Notes: generated by a model from the letters alone, not told the origin. A stretch of DNA of 64,000 bases from Candidatus Bariatricus faecipullorum (GCA_019118525.1 DWYV01000015.1:18008-82007); one strand, 5' to 3'. Positions 56,047-64,000 are shown, counted from the first letter of the stretch. Numbers and translations are program-made.

Positions 56047-56580
56047 CTAAAACATGGGCGGCGTGGTAATCCAGAGAATTCTGGCGTCACTGCTGCCATG
56101 ATTATACAGATAATGGCTCTTTGAGCCATCCAGGTAAAAGGTTTCCCGTGTCCGTACTTTGTATTTTTTACTTCCCTGTACGATGGTCACGTTCCCCTTT
56201 AGTACGTAGCCAAACTCCTGCCCCTGAAAGGCCTGCAGGACATGGCTCTTCCTGTGCGGATGCAGCGTCAGAATAATGGGTTCCATCTGGTTCTTCTGTG
56301 CGTTGGGAACAATCCATTCTATCTGGTAGTCCTCCTGTTCATCCACAAAAAAATCCTGAGTCTGAAAAACAATCTGCTTCTCCTCTTCCTCCCGGAAAAA
56401 CTCGGACAGACTGCTTCCCAGTGCTTCCAGAATATCTTCCAGCGTGGCAATGCTGGGAGTGGTCAGATTTCTCTCCACCTGGGACAGAAATCCTTTGGTA
56501 AGCTCGCTCCGGGATGCCAGGTCCCCAAGCGTCAGGTCATTCTGCAGACGAAGCTCCTTGAGCTTCCTGCCGATATCCAC
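56047..56580 (-). CDS. XRE-cupin transcriptional regulator of the pot operon
   Basis: 177 residues. Helix-turn-helix at 5-60 ([28 protein letters not shown]) and a cupin domain 105-175 ([42 protein letters not shown]). Similar to PuuR-type regulators that sense polyamines or related small ligands. It is the first gene of the operon, 14 bases before potA, so it likely regulates its own promoter; the TTTAACGAAAAGTATAGT stretch in its leader is a candidate operator. Confidence 0.9.
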   Translation of the reverse strand: MDIGRKLKELRLQNDLTLGDLASRSELTKGFLSQVERNLTTPSIATLEDILEALGSSLSEFFREEEEKQIVFQTQDFFVDEQEDYQIEWIVPNAQKNQMEPIILTLHPHRKSHVLQAFQGQEFGYVLKGNVTIVQGSKKYKVRTRETFYLDGSKSHYLYNHGSSDARILWITTPPMF

Positions 56581-56651
56581 TTCCCCACCTCCTCTTTCCG
56601 CGTCTGTTTTCTAATACTATACTTTTCGTTAAAAATTACAGAACAAATCCT

Positions 56652-56679
56652 ATTATACACAGGCCCGTCAGGATTGCAA
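56652..56679 (-). promoter_or_regulatory. Promoter of the pot operon
   Basis: Minus strand TTGCAA, 16-base spacer, TATAAT; about 70 bases before the regulator start. Back to back with the plus-strand promoter at 56713. Confidence 0.65.
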
Positions 56680-56712
56680 CCTGTTTTTGTTCTTTTTCGA
56701 AAGATTTTACAC

Positions 56713-56741
56713 TGGGCAGATGTTCCCCGGCGTGTTATAAT
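56713..56741 (+). promoter_or_regulatory. Promoter of the KaiC-like/PPDK-N gene
   Basis: TGGGCA, 17-base spacer, TATAAT with extended TGT. About 80 bases before the start codon. Confidence 0.65.
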
Positions 56742-56761
56742 GGAAAAAAACCGGAAACAGT

Positions 56762-56804
56762 GGCAAGGAAGCTGCAAAAAAACGCGCAGTTTCTTTGCCT
56801 TTTT
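56762..56804 (+). terminator. Leader terminator (possible attenuator)
   Basis: 14-bp stem GGCAAGGAAGCTGC / GCAGTTTCTTTGCC with two G-U pairs, 10-base loop and TTTTT, placed between the promoter and the ribosome binding site. Any full-length message must pass it. Confidence 0.75.
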
Positions 56805-56823
56805 CATTACTGGAGGAATTATC

Positions 56824-59391
56824 ATGGGAGCATTTGACAGAATTGAAAGTGGTCTGCCGGGCATGGACCGGATTCTGGACTCCATTCGCATGGGGGACAA
56901 TGTGGTCTGGAGCGTGTCCAGTCTGGAAGACTTCTGCTACTTTGCCCGCCCTTTTGCAGACCAGGCCATTCGGGACGGACGGAACGTCATCTATATGCGG
57001 TTCGCAAACCACGACCCGATTCTGACGCCCCGGGAAGGACTGAAAATCTGTGAATTCGACCCGGACAAAGGATTCGAGGCTTTTACCGTGGACATTTACA
57101 GCCGGATTCTCCAGGAGGGAAGAGACGCCTTCTATGTATTTGACAGTCTGTCCTTTCTGCAGTCCGTCTGGTATACGGACCTGATGATGGGAAATTTTTT
57201 CCAGGTCACCTGCCCCTGCCTCTTCCGGCTGGACACAGTCGCTTACTTCCCCCTTATCCGGGGCCGGCATTCCTACGACACCATCGCCCGGATACGGGAC
57301 ACCACTCAGCTTCTGCTGGACGTCTACAGCGGCGTCGGACAGATGTATCTCCACCCCCTGAAAGTGTGGAGCCGGTATTCTTCCCGCATGTTCATGCCCC
57401 ACGGCTGTACGCTTCCAGACGGAGAGTTTCATCCCGTCACGGACGGGGTAGCCTTAAGCAGATACTACCAGCTTCTGGAAGAGGAGGAAAACAGCCGGCA
57501 GGACCAGAACTACGACAGCTACGACCGGTTTCTCTCCCAGGCGCGCATGGACTACCAGCACGGCTCTTTCCGGCCGGAAACAGAACAGCAGATTCTGGAA
57601 AGCACCATGACCCGGGACCCCAGAATGCAGGAAATGCTGAAGAAATATTTTTCGCCGGAAGACTATTTTAAAATCCGCAAGCGGATGATAGGAAGCGGCT
57701 CCATCGGCGGCAAGGCCTGCGGGATGCTGCTGGCCCGGAAGATTGTCCACACTTCCATTCCGGAATACCGGCTGTACCATGAGCCCCACGACTCCTACTA
57801 CATCGGCTCCGACGTATTCTACACGTATATCGTGACGAATCACTGCTGGGAACTGCGGATTGCCCAGCGGACCGAAGAGGGCTATTTCTCCCGTGCAGAG
57901 GCGCTGAAAAAGGCGCTTCTTTCCGGAGAATTCCCTGCCAATATCCGGGAGCAGTTCCGCTCGCTTCTGGAGTATTACGGCCAGAGTCCGGTTATCGTCC
58001 GTTCCTCCAGCTTTCTGGAGGACGGCTTCGGAAATGCCTTTGCCGGAAAATACGAATCCGTCTTCTGCGTAAATCAGGGTTCCCCGGAAGAACGGCTTGC
58101 GGCTTTTGAAGACGCCGTGCGTACCGTCTATGCCAGCACGATGGACGTTTCCGCCCTGGAATACCGGAAACTGCAGGGCCTGGAACACCACGACGAGCAG
58201 ATGGCCGTGCTGGTCCAGCGGGTCTCCGGTTCCTACCACGGAAGCCTCTTCTTTCCCTCCGCCGCAGGGGTGGGCTACAGCCGCAGTTTTTACCGGCTGA
58301 GCAGGGATATGAATCCTTCCGCCGGACTCCTGCGGATTGTGACCGGCCTTGGCACCCGGGCCGTGGACCGTACCGAAAACGACTATCCCCGCCTGGTAAA
58401 TCTGGACCGCCCGGCAGTTTCCCTCTATGGGGACTGCGCTTCCCGGCACCGGTTTTCCCAGCGGAACATGGACGTGCTGGACACCAGTCAGAACCGGCTT
58501 GTGACGGTTTCCGTGGACCGTCTGCCGGACCAGCTTCCGCTGTGGTTTAAAAAAGCAGTTATGGAGCGGGACTATGAGGCAGAGGACGCCCTGAAGCGGC
58601 GGGGAAAATGGCGGCAGGTCTGGTTTGTCACCTGCCAGAAGCTTCTGGAAAACCGAACCTTTACCGGGTTTATGCAGAAAACCCTGCAGACACTGGAGGC
58701 CGCTTACAAAAATCCGGTGGATATCGAGTATACCATCAACCTGGACGAGGACGGCAACTTTGTCATGAATCTGGTGCAGTGCCGTCCCCTGACCGCCGGA
58801 AAAGAGGGAACCCGTGTCCGGATTCCCTCCCTGACCACAGGGCAGACGTTTTTCCATCTGCAGGATTCCTCCATGGGCGGCTCTGCCAGGCTTCCCATTA
58901 CCGCCGTGGTCCGGGTGGACCCGGTGGCCTATTACAACTGTCCCTACAGCCTGAAGCCGGAGGCGGCCCAGGCTATCAGGCGGGTGAACCGGTATTATAA
59001 AGGGAAACATGGCAGCCTGCTCCTTCTGGTTCCCGGCAGAATCGGCACCTCCTCCCCGGAGCTTGGGGTTCCGGTAAGCTTTGCCGACATCTCCGGTTTC
59101 CGCGGTATCTGTGAGGTATCTGACAGCCGGGCCGGATATGTCCCGGAACTGAGCTACGGCAGTCACATGTTCCAGGACCTGGTGGAGGCGGATATCTTCT
59201 ACTGCGCCATCTGGAACGACCGGCGGATCCTGCTTTACCAGGAGCGTCTTCTGGAAAAACTGCCCAATCTCTTTCCGGACATCTGTCCGGATATGGAGGA
59301 GATGTTCCCCCTGTTCCAGGTGTGCGAAACCCCCGGACTTTTCTACTGGAACGACGCCCTGTCCGGGGAGACCCTCTGCGGATTCCTATAG
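56824..59391 (+). CDS. KaiC-like / PEP-pyruvate-binding (PPDK-N) domain protein
   Basis: 855 residues. Residues 1-~230 look like a KaiC/RecA fold (FDRIESGLPGMDRILDSIR; Walker B-like FYVFDSLS at 103-110) but the Walker A loop is lost (VVWSVSSLEDF). From about 285 it is a PPDK/PEP-synthase ATP-grasp domain: SGSIGGKACGMLLA (291-304), SPVIVRSSSFLEDGFGN and a terminal LVQCRPL motif. No phosphohistidine or PEP domain follows. May phosphorylate or bind a partner; function unknown. GGAGGAATT precedes ATG 56824; the frame is open far upstream but without homology. Confidence 0.85.
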   Translation: MGAFDRIESGLPGMDRILDSIRMGDNVVWSVSSLEDFCYFARPFADQAIRDGRNVIYMRFANHDPILTPREGLKICEFDPDKGFEAFTVDIYSRILQEGRDAFYVFDSLSFLQSVWYTDLMMGNFFQVTCPCLFRLDTVAYFPLIRGRHSYDTIARIRDTTQLLLDVYSGVGQMYLHPLKVWSRYSSRMFMPHGCTLPDGEFHPVTDGVALSRYYQLLEEEENSRQDQNYDSYDRFLSQARMDYQHGSFRPETEQQILESTMTRDPRMQEMLKKYFSPEDYFKIRKRMIGSGSIGGKACGMLLARKIVHTSIPEYRLYHEPHDSYYIGSDVFYTYIVTNHCWELRIAQRTEEGYFSRAEALKKALLSGEFPANIREQFRSLLEYYGQSPVIVRSSSFLEDGFGNAFAGKYESVFCVNQGSPEERLAAFEDAVRTVYASTMDVSALEYRKLQGLEHHDEQMAVLVQRVSGSYHGSLFFPSAAGVGYSRSFYRLSRDMNPSAGLLRIVTGLGTRAVDRTENDYPRLVNLDRPAVSLYGDCASRHRFSQRNMDVLDTSQNRLVTVSVDRLPDQLPLWFKKAVMERDYEAEDALKRRGKWRQVWFVTCQKLLENRTFTGFMQKTLQTLEAAYKNPVDIEYTINLDEDGNFVMNLVQCRPLTAGKEGTRVRIPSLTTGQTFFHLQDSSMGGSARLPITAVVRVDPVAYYNCPYSLKPEAAQAIRRVNRYYKGKHGSLLLLVPGRIGTSSPELGVPVSFADISGFRGICEVSDSRAGYVPELSYGSHMFQDLVEADIFYCAIWNDRRILLYQERLLEKLPNLFPDICPDMEEMFPLFQVCETPGLFYWNDALSGETLCGFL

Positions 59392-59413
59392 GAAGAGGCT
59401 GCGGGAATGTCCG

Positions 59414-59442
59414 TACCCTTTTTGCCGGACCAGCATATGATA
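59414..59442 (+). promoter_or_regulatory. Sigma-K-like promoter of the vWA gene
   Basis: CATATGATA at 59434-59442 matches the sigma-K -10 consensus CATAnnnTA exactly; TACC at 59414-59417, 16 bases upstream, matches mACm except its first base. This places the gene in the late mother-cell regulon by inference. Confidence 0.5.
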
Positions 59443-59493
59443 TAGAGAGAAGAGGCATCTTCTTTCTATCAATCAAATATGGAGGAAAACACC

Positions 59494-60858
59494 ATGGGTA
59501 TTACAAATTCTAATAAACAGACCGACGCACACCAGATAGGCTGTGACGGCACTCTGAAAGTAACCCTTGCGCTTTCCGCTGCTCCTGATATTGTGTCCAA
59601 TCCCACAGACATCGTTCTGGTCCTGGACCGTTCCGGCAGCATGGCGGGCAGCCCCCTGGCGAACATGAAAGCCGGAGCAAATACGTTTATTGATATTATT
59701 GACGAGGCCACGGACAGTTCCCGGGACGGCGTCATCGGCTCCGGAAGCCGGATTGGCATTGTCAGTTTTTCCAGCGCCGCTACTGCTGACACTCAGCTGA
59801 TTACTTCCGTGGCAGACCTGAAAACAGCCGTGGATACGCTGACCGCAGGCGGTTCCACCAACCATGCAGACGCATTCACCGAAGCTGTGGGACTTTTCGA
59901 TTCCATGTCTTCAAACACAAAAGTCATCGTCATGTTCACAGACGGCCAAACCACTTCCGGCTCCCCGCCTGCCCCGGTAGCGGCTGCTGCAAGGGCGGCG
60001 GGCATCATCATCTACTGTATCGGACTTATCGGGGCCGACGGTATAGATGTCAGCGTCCTGAACGACTGGGCGACAGACCCTGATGCTTCCCACGTGGCAG
60101 TCACCCCGGACGACTCAGATCTGGAAGATCTGTTTGCGGATCTGGCTGCCAACATCTCGAAACCGGGAGCAACCGGTATTGTCATAAACGAAGTAATCAG
60201 TCCGGATTTTGCCATTATGAGCATTATCCCGCCCACGAAGGGAACTGCCATGGCTGTAAACACCACTGCTCTGGAATGGAAGATACCGGAACTGGGCGTC
60301 TCCGGGAACGAGGGCGCCACGCTGGAGTTTTATATCCGGCATATTTCCCAGAGTTCTGGAACCAAACAGGTCAACCAGTCCATCCACTATTCCGACATGG
60401 AAGGGAACCTGGTCACCTTCCCCGACCCGTCCGTCAAGGTCGACTGCGGCATTATTATCACGCCGGAGCCCTGCCCGGAGCCCTTTGACTTTACTGTGGA
60501 CGGCTGCGATGATTTTGTGACCGTAAACCTGGGAGACACGTATCTGGAATCCACCGGACGCATTGTCGAACTGAGTCTGACGCTGAAAGACGTCTGCCCC
60601 GGCAGGCGGACCGCACTGGCCGTCATTCTCTCGGAAGCGGACTGTAACGGCAGTGAACATCCCCGCGGGCTGAAGACCGTTACCATCCCGGCACACGGCT
60701 ATCCCTCCTGCCGCGATGTCCTTGTAAAATGTATCCGTTTCGTCCTCCCGGACGACCTCAGTGTGTCCTGCAGCCAGGGCGGCGGCATGTGCGGCACACG
60801 GAATCTGAAGGCACGGGTTATCGCTCATACGATAGACACCTGCCACAAATGCTGTTAG
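59494..60858 (+). CDS. vWA-domain protein with cysteine-rich C-terminus
   Basis: 454 residues, no signal peptide or membrane helix. A von Willebrand A domain spans about 38-220 with a complete MIDAS: DRSGS 45-49, Thr122 in GGSTNHADA, Asp150 in FTDGQ. A beta-rich middle domain (about 225-330) and a last 125-residue part with about a dozen cysteines ending CHKCC follow. The ATG at 59494 has GGAGGAAAAC in front. With the sigma-K-like promoter, a role in the spore coat or exosporium is plausible, not shown. Confidence 0.88.
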   Translation: MGITNSNKQTDAHQIGCDGTLKVTLALSAAPDIVSNPTDIVLVLDRSGSMAGSPLANMKAGANTFIDIIDEATDSSRDGVIGSGSRIGIVSFSSAATADTQLITSVADLKTAVDTLTAGGSTNHADAFTEAVGLFDSMSSNTKVIVMFTDGQTTSGSPPAPVAAAARAAGIIIYCIGLIGADGIDVSVLNDWATDPDASHVAVTPDDSDLEDLFADLAANISKPGATGIVINEVISPDFAIMSIIPPTKGTAMAVNTTALEWKIPELGVSGNEGATLEFYIRHISQSSGTKQVNQSIHYSDMEGNLVTFPDPSVKVDCGIIITPEPCPEPFDFTVDGCDDFVTVNLGDTYLESTGRIVELSLTLKDVCPGRRTALAVILSEADCNGSEHPRGLKTVTIPAHGYPSCRDVLVKCIRFVLPDDLSVSCSQGGGMCGTRNLKARVIAHTIDTCHKCC

Positions 60859-60867
60859 GCGTTAGTC

Positions 60868-60925
60868 GGGGACGGGTACGGGCCGGCCCGTACCCGTCCC
60901 TGACTATAATTCCCGAACAATTCAG
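60868..60925 (+). repeat. 58-bp palindromic repeat, copy C
   Basis: Palindrome 60868-60901 (arms GGGGACGGGTACGGG and CCCGTACCCGTCCCT) and tail 60902-60925 (GACTATAATT, five bases, ACAATTCAG). Here the dyad extends outward: TAGTC on the left matches GACTA on the right. It follows the vWA stop by 9 bases. Confidence 0.9.
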
Positions 60926-60936
60926 ACAAAAACATA

Positions 60937-60966
60937 CCCGCCTCTCCTTCACCAGGGAGAGGCGGG
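60937..60966. terminator. Bidirectional terminator between vWA and marR
   Basis: 11-bp stem CCCGCCTCTCC / GGAGAGGCGGG, 8-base loop. On the minus strand TATGTTTTTGTC follows; on the plus strand TTCGTCTTTCTC. Serves the convergent vWA and marR genes. Confidence 0.8.
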
Positions 60967-60985
60967 TTCGTCTTTCTCTATTCCA

Positions 60986-61459
60986 TTATGAGGGCTCCCA
61001 CTGCATGGACAGTTCTGTCCAGATTTCCATAAACTCAAACGCTTTCTCGATTTCTTCCGGCTCAAAATACTTTTCCACCATTTTCAGAAAAGCGACATAG
61101 TTTCGGGAATCGTATTCCCGATGGGCTCTGTCCAGTTCCGCCCCTTTTTCCGTTACATACAGACAGACCGTCTTTTTGTTGTCCGGCGGATTCTTCCGTT
61201 CAACCATCCCTTTTTCTTCCAGCTTCCGGATAATCTGTGATACCGCCCCTTTTGTGCGGTTCCATGCCAGTGCCACATCAGTTACCGAAATGCCTGGATT
61301 CTCCGCAATCCAGCTTAGAATATGTACCTCGACTGTATGCATCTTCTCTCCGGTTCCATAGTCCTTTGCCGCCGTAATCGTATTCAGCGCATTCAGCCTC
61401 TCAATAATCGTCGACATCTCGTAAGGGGTGTATTTCAGATATATTTCTTCCTTCCCCAC
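60986..61459 (-). CDS. MarR family transcriptional regulator, GTG start
   Basis: 157 residues. Winged helix-turn-helix: HTVEVHILSWIAENPGISVTD, LAWNRTKGAVSQIIRKLEEKG and the wing NPPDNKKTVCLYVTEKG. The start is GTG 61459, 8 bases after GGAGG. It is the second gene of the malY-marR unit, and a MarR-type dyad lies in the promoter region of that unit, so it probably represses its own operon. Ligand unknown. Confidence 0.9.
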   Translation of the reverse strand: MGKEEIYLKYTPYEMSTIIERLNALNTITAAKDYGTGEKMHTVEVHILSWIAENPGISVTDVALAWNRTKGAVSQIIRKLEEKGMVERKNPPDNKKTVCLYVTEKGAELDRAHREYDSRNYVAFLKMVEKYFEPEEIEKAFEFMEIWTELSMQWEPS

Positions 61460-61510
61460 AATAAACGCCTCCACTTTTAATAATCTCCGACCGGCAGTCT
61501 CCATTCACAG

Positions 61511-62719
61511 TTACCGGAACACATACTTATTCAGACGGTCAAACGCCTCTTTTACTCTCTCCAGGGGGAGCGCCAGGTTCATACGGACTGAATACGGGCC
61601 GTGGAACATTCTGCCGTCCTGCCAGGCCACGCCCACATCCCATCCGGCCTTTTCCAGCTCGTCGATGGTTTTACCATGGGTTTTGCACCACTTCTCACAG
61701 TCCACAAAAAGCATGTAGGTTCCCTGGGGTCTGCTGACCTCCACACCTTCAAAGTGCTCTTTGATATAGGTACAGGCATAATCCACGTTCTGGCTGATGA
61801 CACTGCAGAGTTCATCCACCCATTCATGACCTTCCGGCTTATAGGCGCCTGTCAGGGCATGCATGGACATCACATTCATACTGTTATAATGCGATTTTCC
61901 GCCTTTTGCCACAATCCGGTCCCGCAGACAGGAATTATAAATAATGTGATAACTGCCTACCAGCCCTGCCAGGTTAAAGGTCTTGCTAGGGGCATAAAAT
62001 GCCGCCGTCCGATTCCGGGCGTCTTCACTGACAGACTGGGTCGGAATGTGCTGGTGTCCGTCCAGGATAATGTCGGACCAGATTTCATCGGAGATAACCA
62101 CGCAGTCATTTGCCCGGTACACCTCCATGGCCTTTTCAATCTCCCATCTTTCCCATACTCTTCCGCAGGGATTGTGCGGGCTGCAGAAAATGGCCACATG
62201 GATTTTCTGTTCTTTCAACTTCCGGTCCATGTCCTCAAAGTCCATACGCCAGACGCCGTTCTCATCCTTTTTCAGGGGACTGTGAACAATCTTAAAGCCG
62301 CCATTTTCCAGTGAATTGGTGAATCCAATGTAGGTAGGGCTGTGCAGCAGCACGCCGTCCCCTGGAGCTGCAAAGGATGTCACAGCTGACATCACGCCAC
62401 CCAGGACTCCATTCTCATATCCGATATGTTCCGGCTTCAGTCCTGTTACCCCGTTTCTCTTTTCCTGCCACTGGATAATGGACTGGAAATACTCCTCTGT
62501 CGGATTAAAATATCCGAACAACGGATGGCCGGCACGTTTTATCATCTCTTCCGCAACGGTAGGAACCGTAGGAAAATTCATGTCCGCTACCCACATGGGA
62601 ATCGCGTCAAACCCCTCTTTCGGAGCGTCCGGGGCAAATCCCGGCGTTCTTCCAATTCCGTCCACGGCTATAGCATCCTTGCCATGCCGGTCTACAATGG
62701 ATGTAAAATCATATTTCAT
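61511..62719 (-). CDS. malY: MalY/PatB family C-S lyase or aminotransferase
   Basis: 402 residues, fold-type I PLP enzyme. The Schiff-base Lys lies in FYAPSKTFNLAGLVGSY; SPHNPCGRVW and VVISDEIWSDII are the PLP-binding strands. Family members cleave cystathionine or cysteine conjugates (MalY/PatB), giving homocysteine or thiols plus pyruvate and ammonia. ATG 62719 with GAGGAG upstream; the open frame extends to 62782 over the operator. Co-transcribed with marR. Confidence 0.92.
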   Translation of the reverse strand: MKYDFTSIVDRHGKDAIAVDGIGRTPGFAPDAPKEGFDAIPMWVADMNFPTVPTVAEEMIKRAGHPLFGYFNPTEEYFQSIIQWQEKRNGVTGLKPEHIGYENGVLGGVMSAVTSFAAPGDGVLLHSPTYIGFTNSLENGGFKIVHSPLKKDENGVWRMDFEDMDRKLKEQKIHVAIFCSPHNPCGRVWERWEIEKAMEVYRANDCVVISDEIWSDIILDGHQHIPTQSVSEDARNRTAAFYAPSKTFNLAGLVGSYHIIYNSCLRDRIVAKGGKSHYNSMNVMSMHALTGAYKPEGHEWVDELCSVISQNVDYACTYIKEHFEGVEVSRPQGTYMLFVDCEKWCKTHGKTIDELEKAGWDVGVAWQDGRMFHGPYSVRMNLALPLERVKEAFDRLNKYVFR

Positions 62720-62741
62720 TTTCTTTCTTCTCCTCACATTA

Positions 62742-62759
62742 TTTTGTATAGGAACTAAA
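62742..62759 (-). promoter_or_regulatory. MarR-type operator
   Basis: TTTAGT-N6-ACAAAA on the minus strand, an imperfect inverted repeat of the MarR form TTxGT-N6-ACxAA. It lies just downstream of the -10 at about the transcription start, where binding would block initiation. Confidence 0.6.
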
Positions 62760-62767
62760 CCAATTTC

Positions 62768-62796
62768 AGCATAACACCCCAAAATACGTTTTTCAA
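62768..62796 (-). promoter_or_regulatory. Promoter of malY-marR
   Basis: Minus strand TTGAAA, 17-base spacer, TATGCT. About 45 bases before the malY start with the operator between. Confidence 0.7.
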
Positions 62797-62820
62797 GTGT
62801 TTTTCCAAAAAAGGCCTTTT

Positions 62821-62886
62821 ACGCATTACACCTGCCCGCCGGATGCCGCTCCTGCAGGCACAGCATCCGTCCCCGGTGCATCGCAC
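62821..62886. repeat. Terminator-associated intergenic repeat, short copy
   Basis: Directly downstream (minus strand) of the GGGtGRT-gene terminator. Contains, in the same order as the copy at 15376-15473, GCGATGC, TGCCTG, GAGCGG and CATCCGGCGGGCA. It lacks the large hairpin of the long copy and ends in the malY promoter region. Confidence 0.65.
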
Positions 62887-62918
62887 AAAAACCGCACCGG
62901 CCATCCGGCCAGTGCGGT
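62887..62918 (-). terminator. Intrinsic terminator after the GGGtGRT gene
   Basis: 12-bp stem ACCGCACTGGCC / GGCCGGTGCGGT with one G-T pair and a 4-base loop, then TTTTTG on the minus strand. It lies 55 bases after the stop. Confidence 0.85.
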
Positions 62919-62973
62919 CTGCATAATCATTATCAGGTTTTGCGGGAAGTCTCTTCCCGAAACTGCCTTCAGC

Positions 62974-63984
62974 CTAGAACTTGCCGGCTTTTGCAGCTTC
63001 CTCGATGGAAACAGCTACTGCAACTGTCATACCTACCATCGGGTTGTTTCCTGCGCCGATAAGACCCATCATCTCTACGTGAGCCGGTACGGAGGAGGAA
63101 CCTGCAAACTGAGCGTCAGAATGCATACGTCCCAGCGTATCGGTCATACCATAGGAAGCCGGTCCTGCCGCCATGTTATCCGGGTGAAGGGTACGGCCTG
63201 TACCACCGCCGGAAGCAACAGAGAAGTATTTCTTTCCTGCTTCTACACATTCTTTCTTATAGGTACCTGCAACCGGATGCTGGAAACGGGTCGGGTTTGT
63301 AGAATTACCGGTAATGGAAACATCTACGCCCTCTTTCCACATGATAGCAACACCTTCACGAACATCGTTTGCTCCGTAGCAGTTTACTTTGGAACGAAGC
63401 CCGTCAGAGTATGCGGTACGGGATACTTCTTTCAGTTCTCCGGTATAGTAGTCATATTCTGTCTGTACATATGTAAATCCGTTGATTCTGGAAATAATCT
63501 TTGCAGCGTCTTTTCCAAGACCGTTCAGGATAACACGAAGAGGTTTCTTACGAACTTTGTTTGCCTTCTCCGCAATACCGATAGCGCCTTCCGCAGCTGC
63601 GAAGGATTCGTGTCCTGCCAGGAAGCAGAAGCAGTCTGTGCTTTCTTCCAGAAGCATCTTTCCAAGGTTACCATGTCCAAGACCTACTTTACGCTGGTCA
63701 GCTACGGAACCCGGAATGCAGAAAGCCTGAAGGCCTTCGCCGATTGCTGCTGCTGCGTCTGCCGCATTTTTACAGCCTTTCTTGATTGCGATTGCTGCGC
63801 CGGTGATGTATGCCCAGCATGCATTTTCAAAACAGATAGGCTGGATTCCCTTAATCTGGTTGTATACATCCAGTCCGGCATCTTTTGTAATCTTCTCTGC
63901 TTCTTCCAGGGAAGCGATACCATAGCTGTTTAAAACTTCATTGATTTTATCAATTCTTCTTTCATATGATTCAAATAAAGCCAT
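62974..63984 (-). CDS. GGGtGRT protein
   Basis: 336 residues, full length, beginning 16 bases from the window edge with AGGAGG before ATG 63984. The name-giving motif GGGTGRT lies near residue 262, with LHPDNMAAGPASYGMTDTLG after it. GLGHGNLGKMLLEESTDCFCFLAGHESFAAAEG in the first half holds two close cysteines. A conserved family of anaerobic Clostridia with unknown function, often found with iron-sulfur or NifU-like neighbours; what lies upstream is outside the window. Highly codon-biased sequence suggests strong expression. Confidence 0.9.
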   Translation of the reverse strand: MALFESYERRIDKINEVLNSYGIASLEEAEKITKDAGLDVYNQIKGIQPICFENACWAYITGAAIAIKKGCKNAADAAAAIGEGLQAFCIPGSVADQRKVGLGHGNLGKMLLEESTDCFCFLAGHESFAAAEGAIGIAEKANKVRKKPLRVILNGLGKDAAKIISRINGFTYVQTEYDYYTGELKEVSRTAYSDGLRSKVNCYGANDVREGVAIMWKEGVDVSITGNSTNPTRFQHPVAGTYKKECVEAGKKYFSVASGGGTGRTLHPDNMAAGPASYGMTDTLGRMHSDAQFAGSSSVPAHVEMMGLIGAGNNPMVGMTVAVAVSIEEAAKAGKF

Positions 63985-64000
63985 TTATATATCCTCCTGA

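Noticed and set aside
56242..56823. 194-codon upstream extension of the KaiC-like/PPDK-N protein
   Set aside because: Antisense to the cupin regulator and crosses its own promoter and leader terminator; ATG 56824 has a good site and begins the conserved domain.

Overview
The window looks like a chromosomal segment of a spore-forming, strictly anaerobic member of the Clostridia, most likely Lachnospiraceae. The evidence is a complete eight-gene spoIIIA operon, the gpr-spoIIP-rpsT neighbourhood, ketol-acid reductoisomerase, a radical-type dehydratase with its activator, a GGGtGRT protein, strong purine-rich ribosome binding sites and moderately high GC. The genus cannot be fixed from the sequence alone. 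Most of the first 34 kb is on the minus strand, as expected for a leading-strand arm. No rRNA, tRNA, CRISPR array, prophage or insertion sequence was recognised.

Region by region. (1) 1-6326, minus: asp23, nusB, xseA, xseB, ispA, dxs, tlyA, nadK (cut by the window edge), an envelope/isoprenoid/DNA-repair operon. (2) 6429-13000, minus: prfC from its own promoter, and upstream of it the spoIIIAA-AH operon (the mother-cell side of the forespore feeding-tube complex). (3) 13098-24173, minus: the translation and RNA-decay supercluster rimP, nusA, rnpM(ylxR), ylxQ, infB, rbfA, nrnA, truB, ribF, rpsO, pnp, with separate promoters for rpsO and pnp and an intrinsic terminator inside the rimP leader. 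(4) 24390-31904, minus: topoisomerase IV (parE, parC) followed by an HscC-like Hsp70, a membrane-anchored J-like protein and an unknown membrane protein. (5) 31943-34758: spoIIP and gpr, divergent from rpsT. (6) 34842-46399: a phosphoribosyltransferase-like protein, ilvC and ilvN, thiolase, a 2-hydroxyacyl-CoA-dehydratase-type reductase with its ATPase activator, glyA, an aldose-epimerase-like protein, a DUF362 ferredoxin, an MFS transporter and a zinc phospholipase-C-like protein. (7) 46596-56580: a membrane EAL protein with a dead GGDEF domain, nth, punA, two flavin proteins, and a polyamine transport operon (cupin regulator, potA, potB, potC-potD fusion). (8) 56824-63984: a KaiC-like/PPDK-N protein with a terminator in its leader, a vWA protein with a sigma-K-like promoter, a MarR-controlled malY operon, and the GGGtGRT gene.

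The most unusual items are: PotA, whose TOBE domain is split by about 180 residues holding two tandem Ig-like repeats, in the same operon as a PotC-PotD fusion; a three-copy 58-bp intergenic repeat built on a 34-bp palindrome; a second repeat that follows intrinsic terminators; a 169-bp element with 15-bp perfect terminal inverted repeats; a membrane-tethered Hsp70/J-like module with HPE in place of HPD; and leader terminators in front of rimP and of the KaiC-like/PPDK-N gene.

Start codons were chosen by ribosome binding site, family length and overlap with the upstream gene; several differ from the longest open frame. Family assignments are from recognition of motifs by eye, with no database search.
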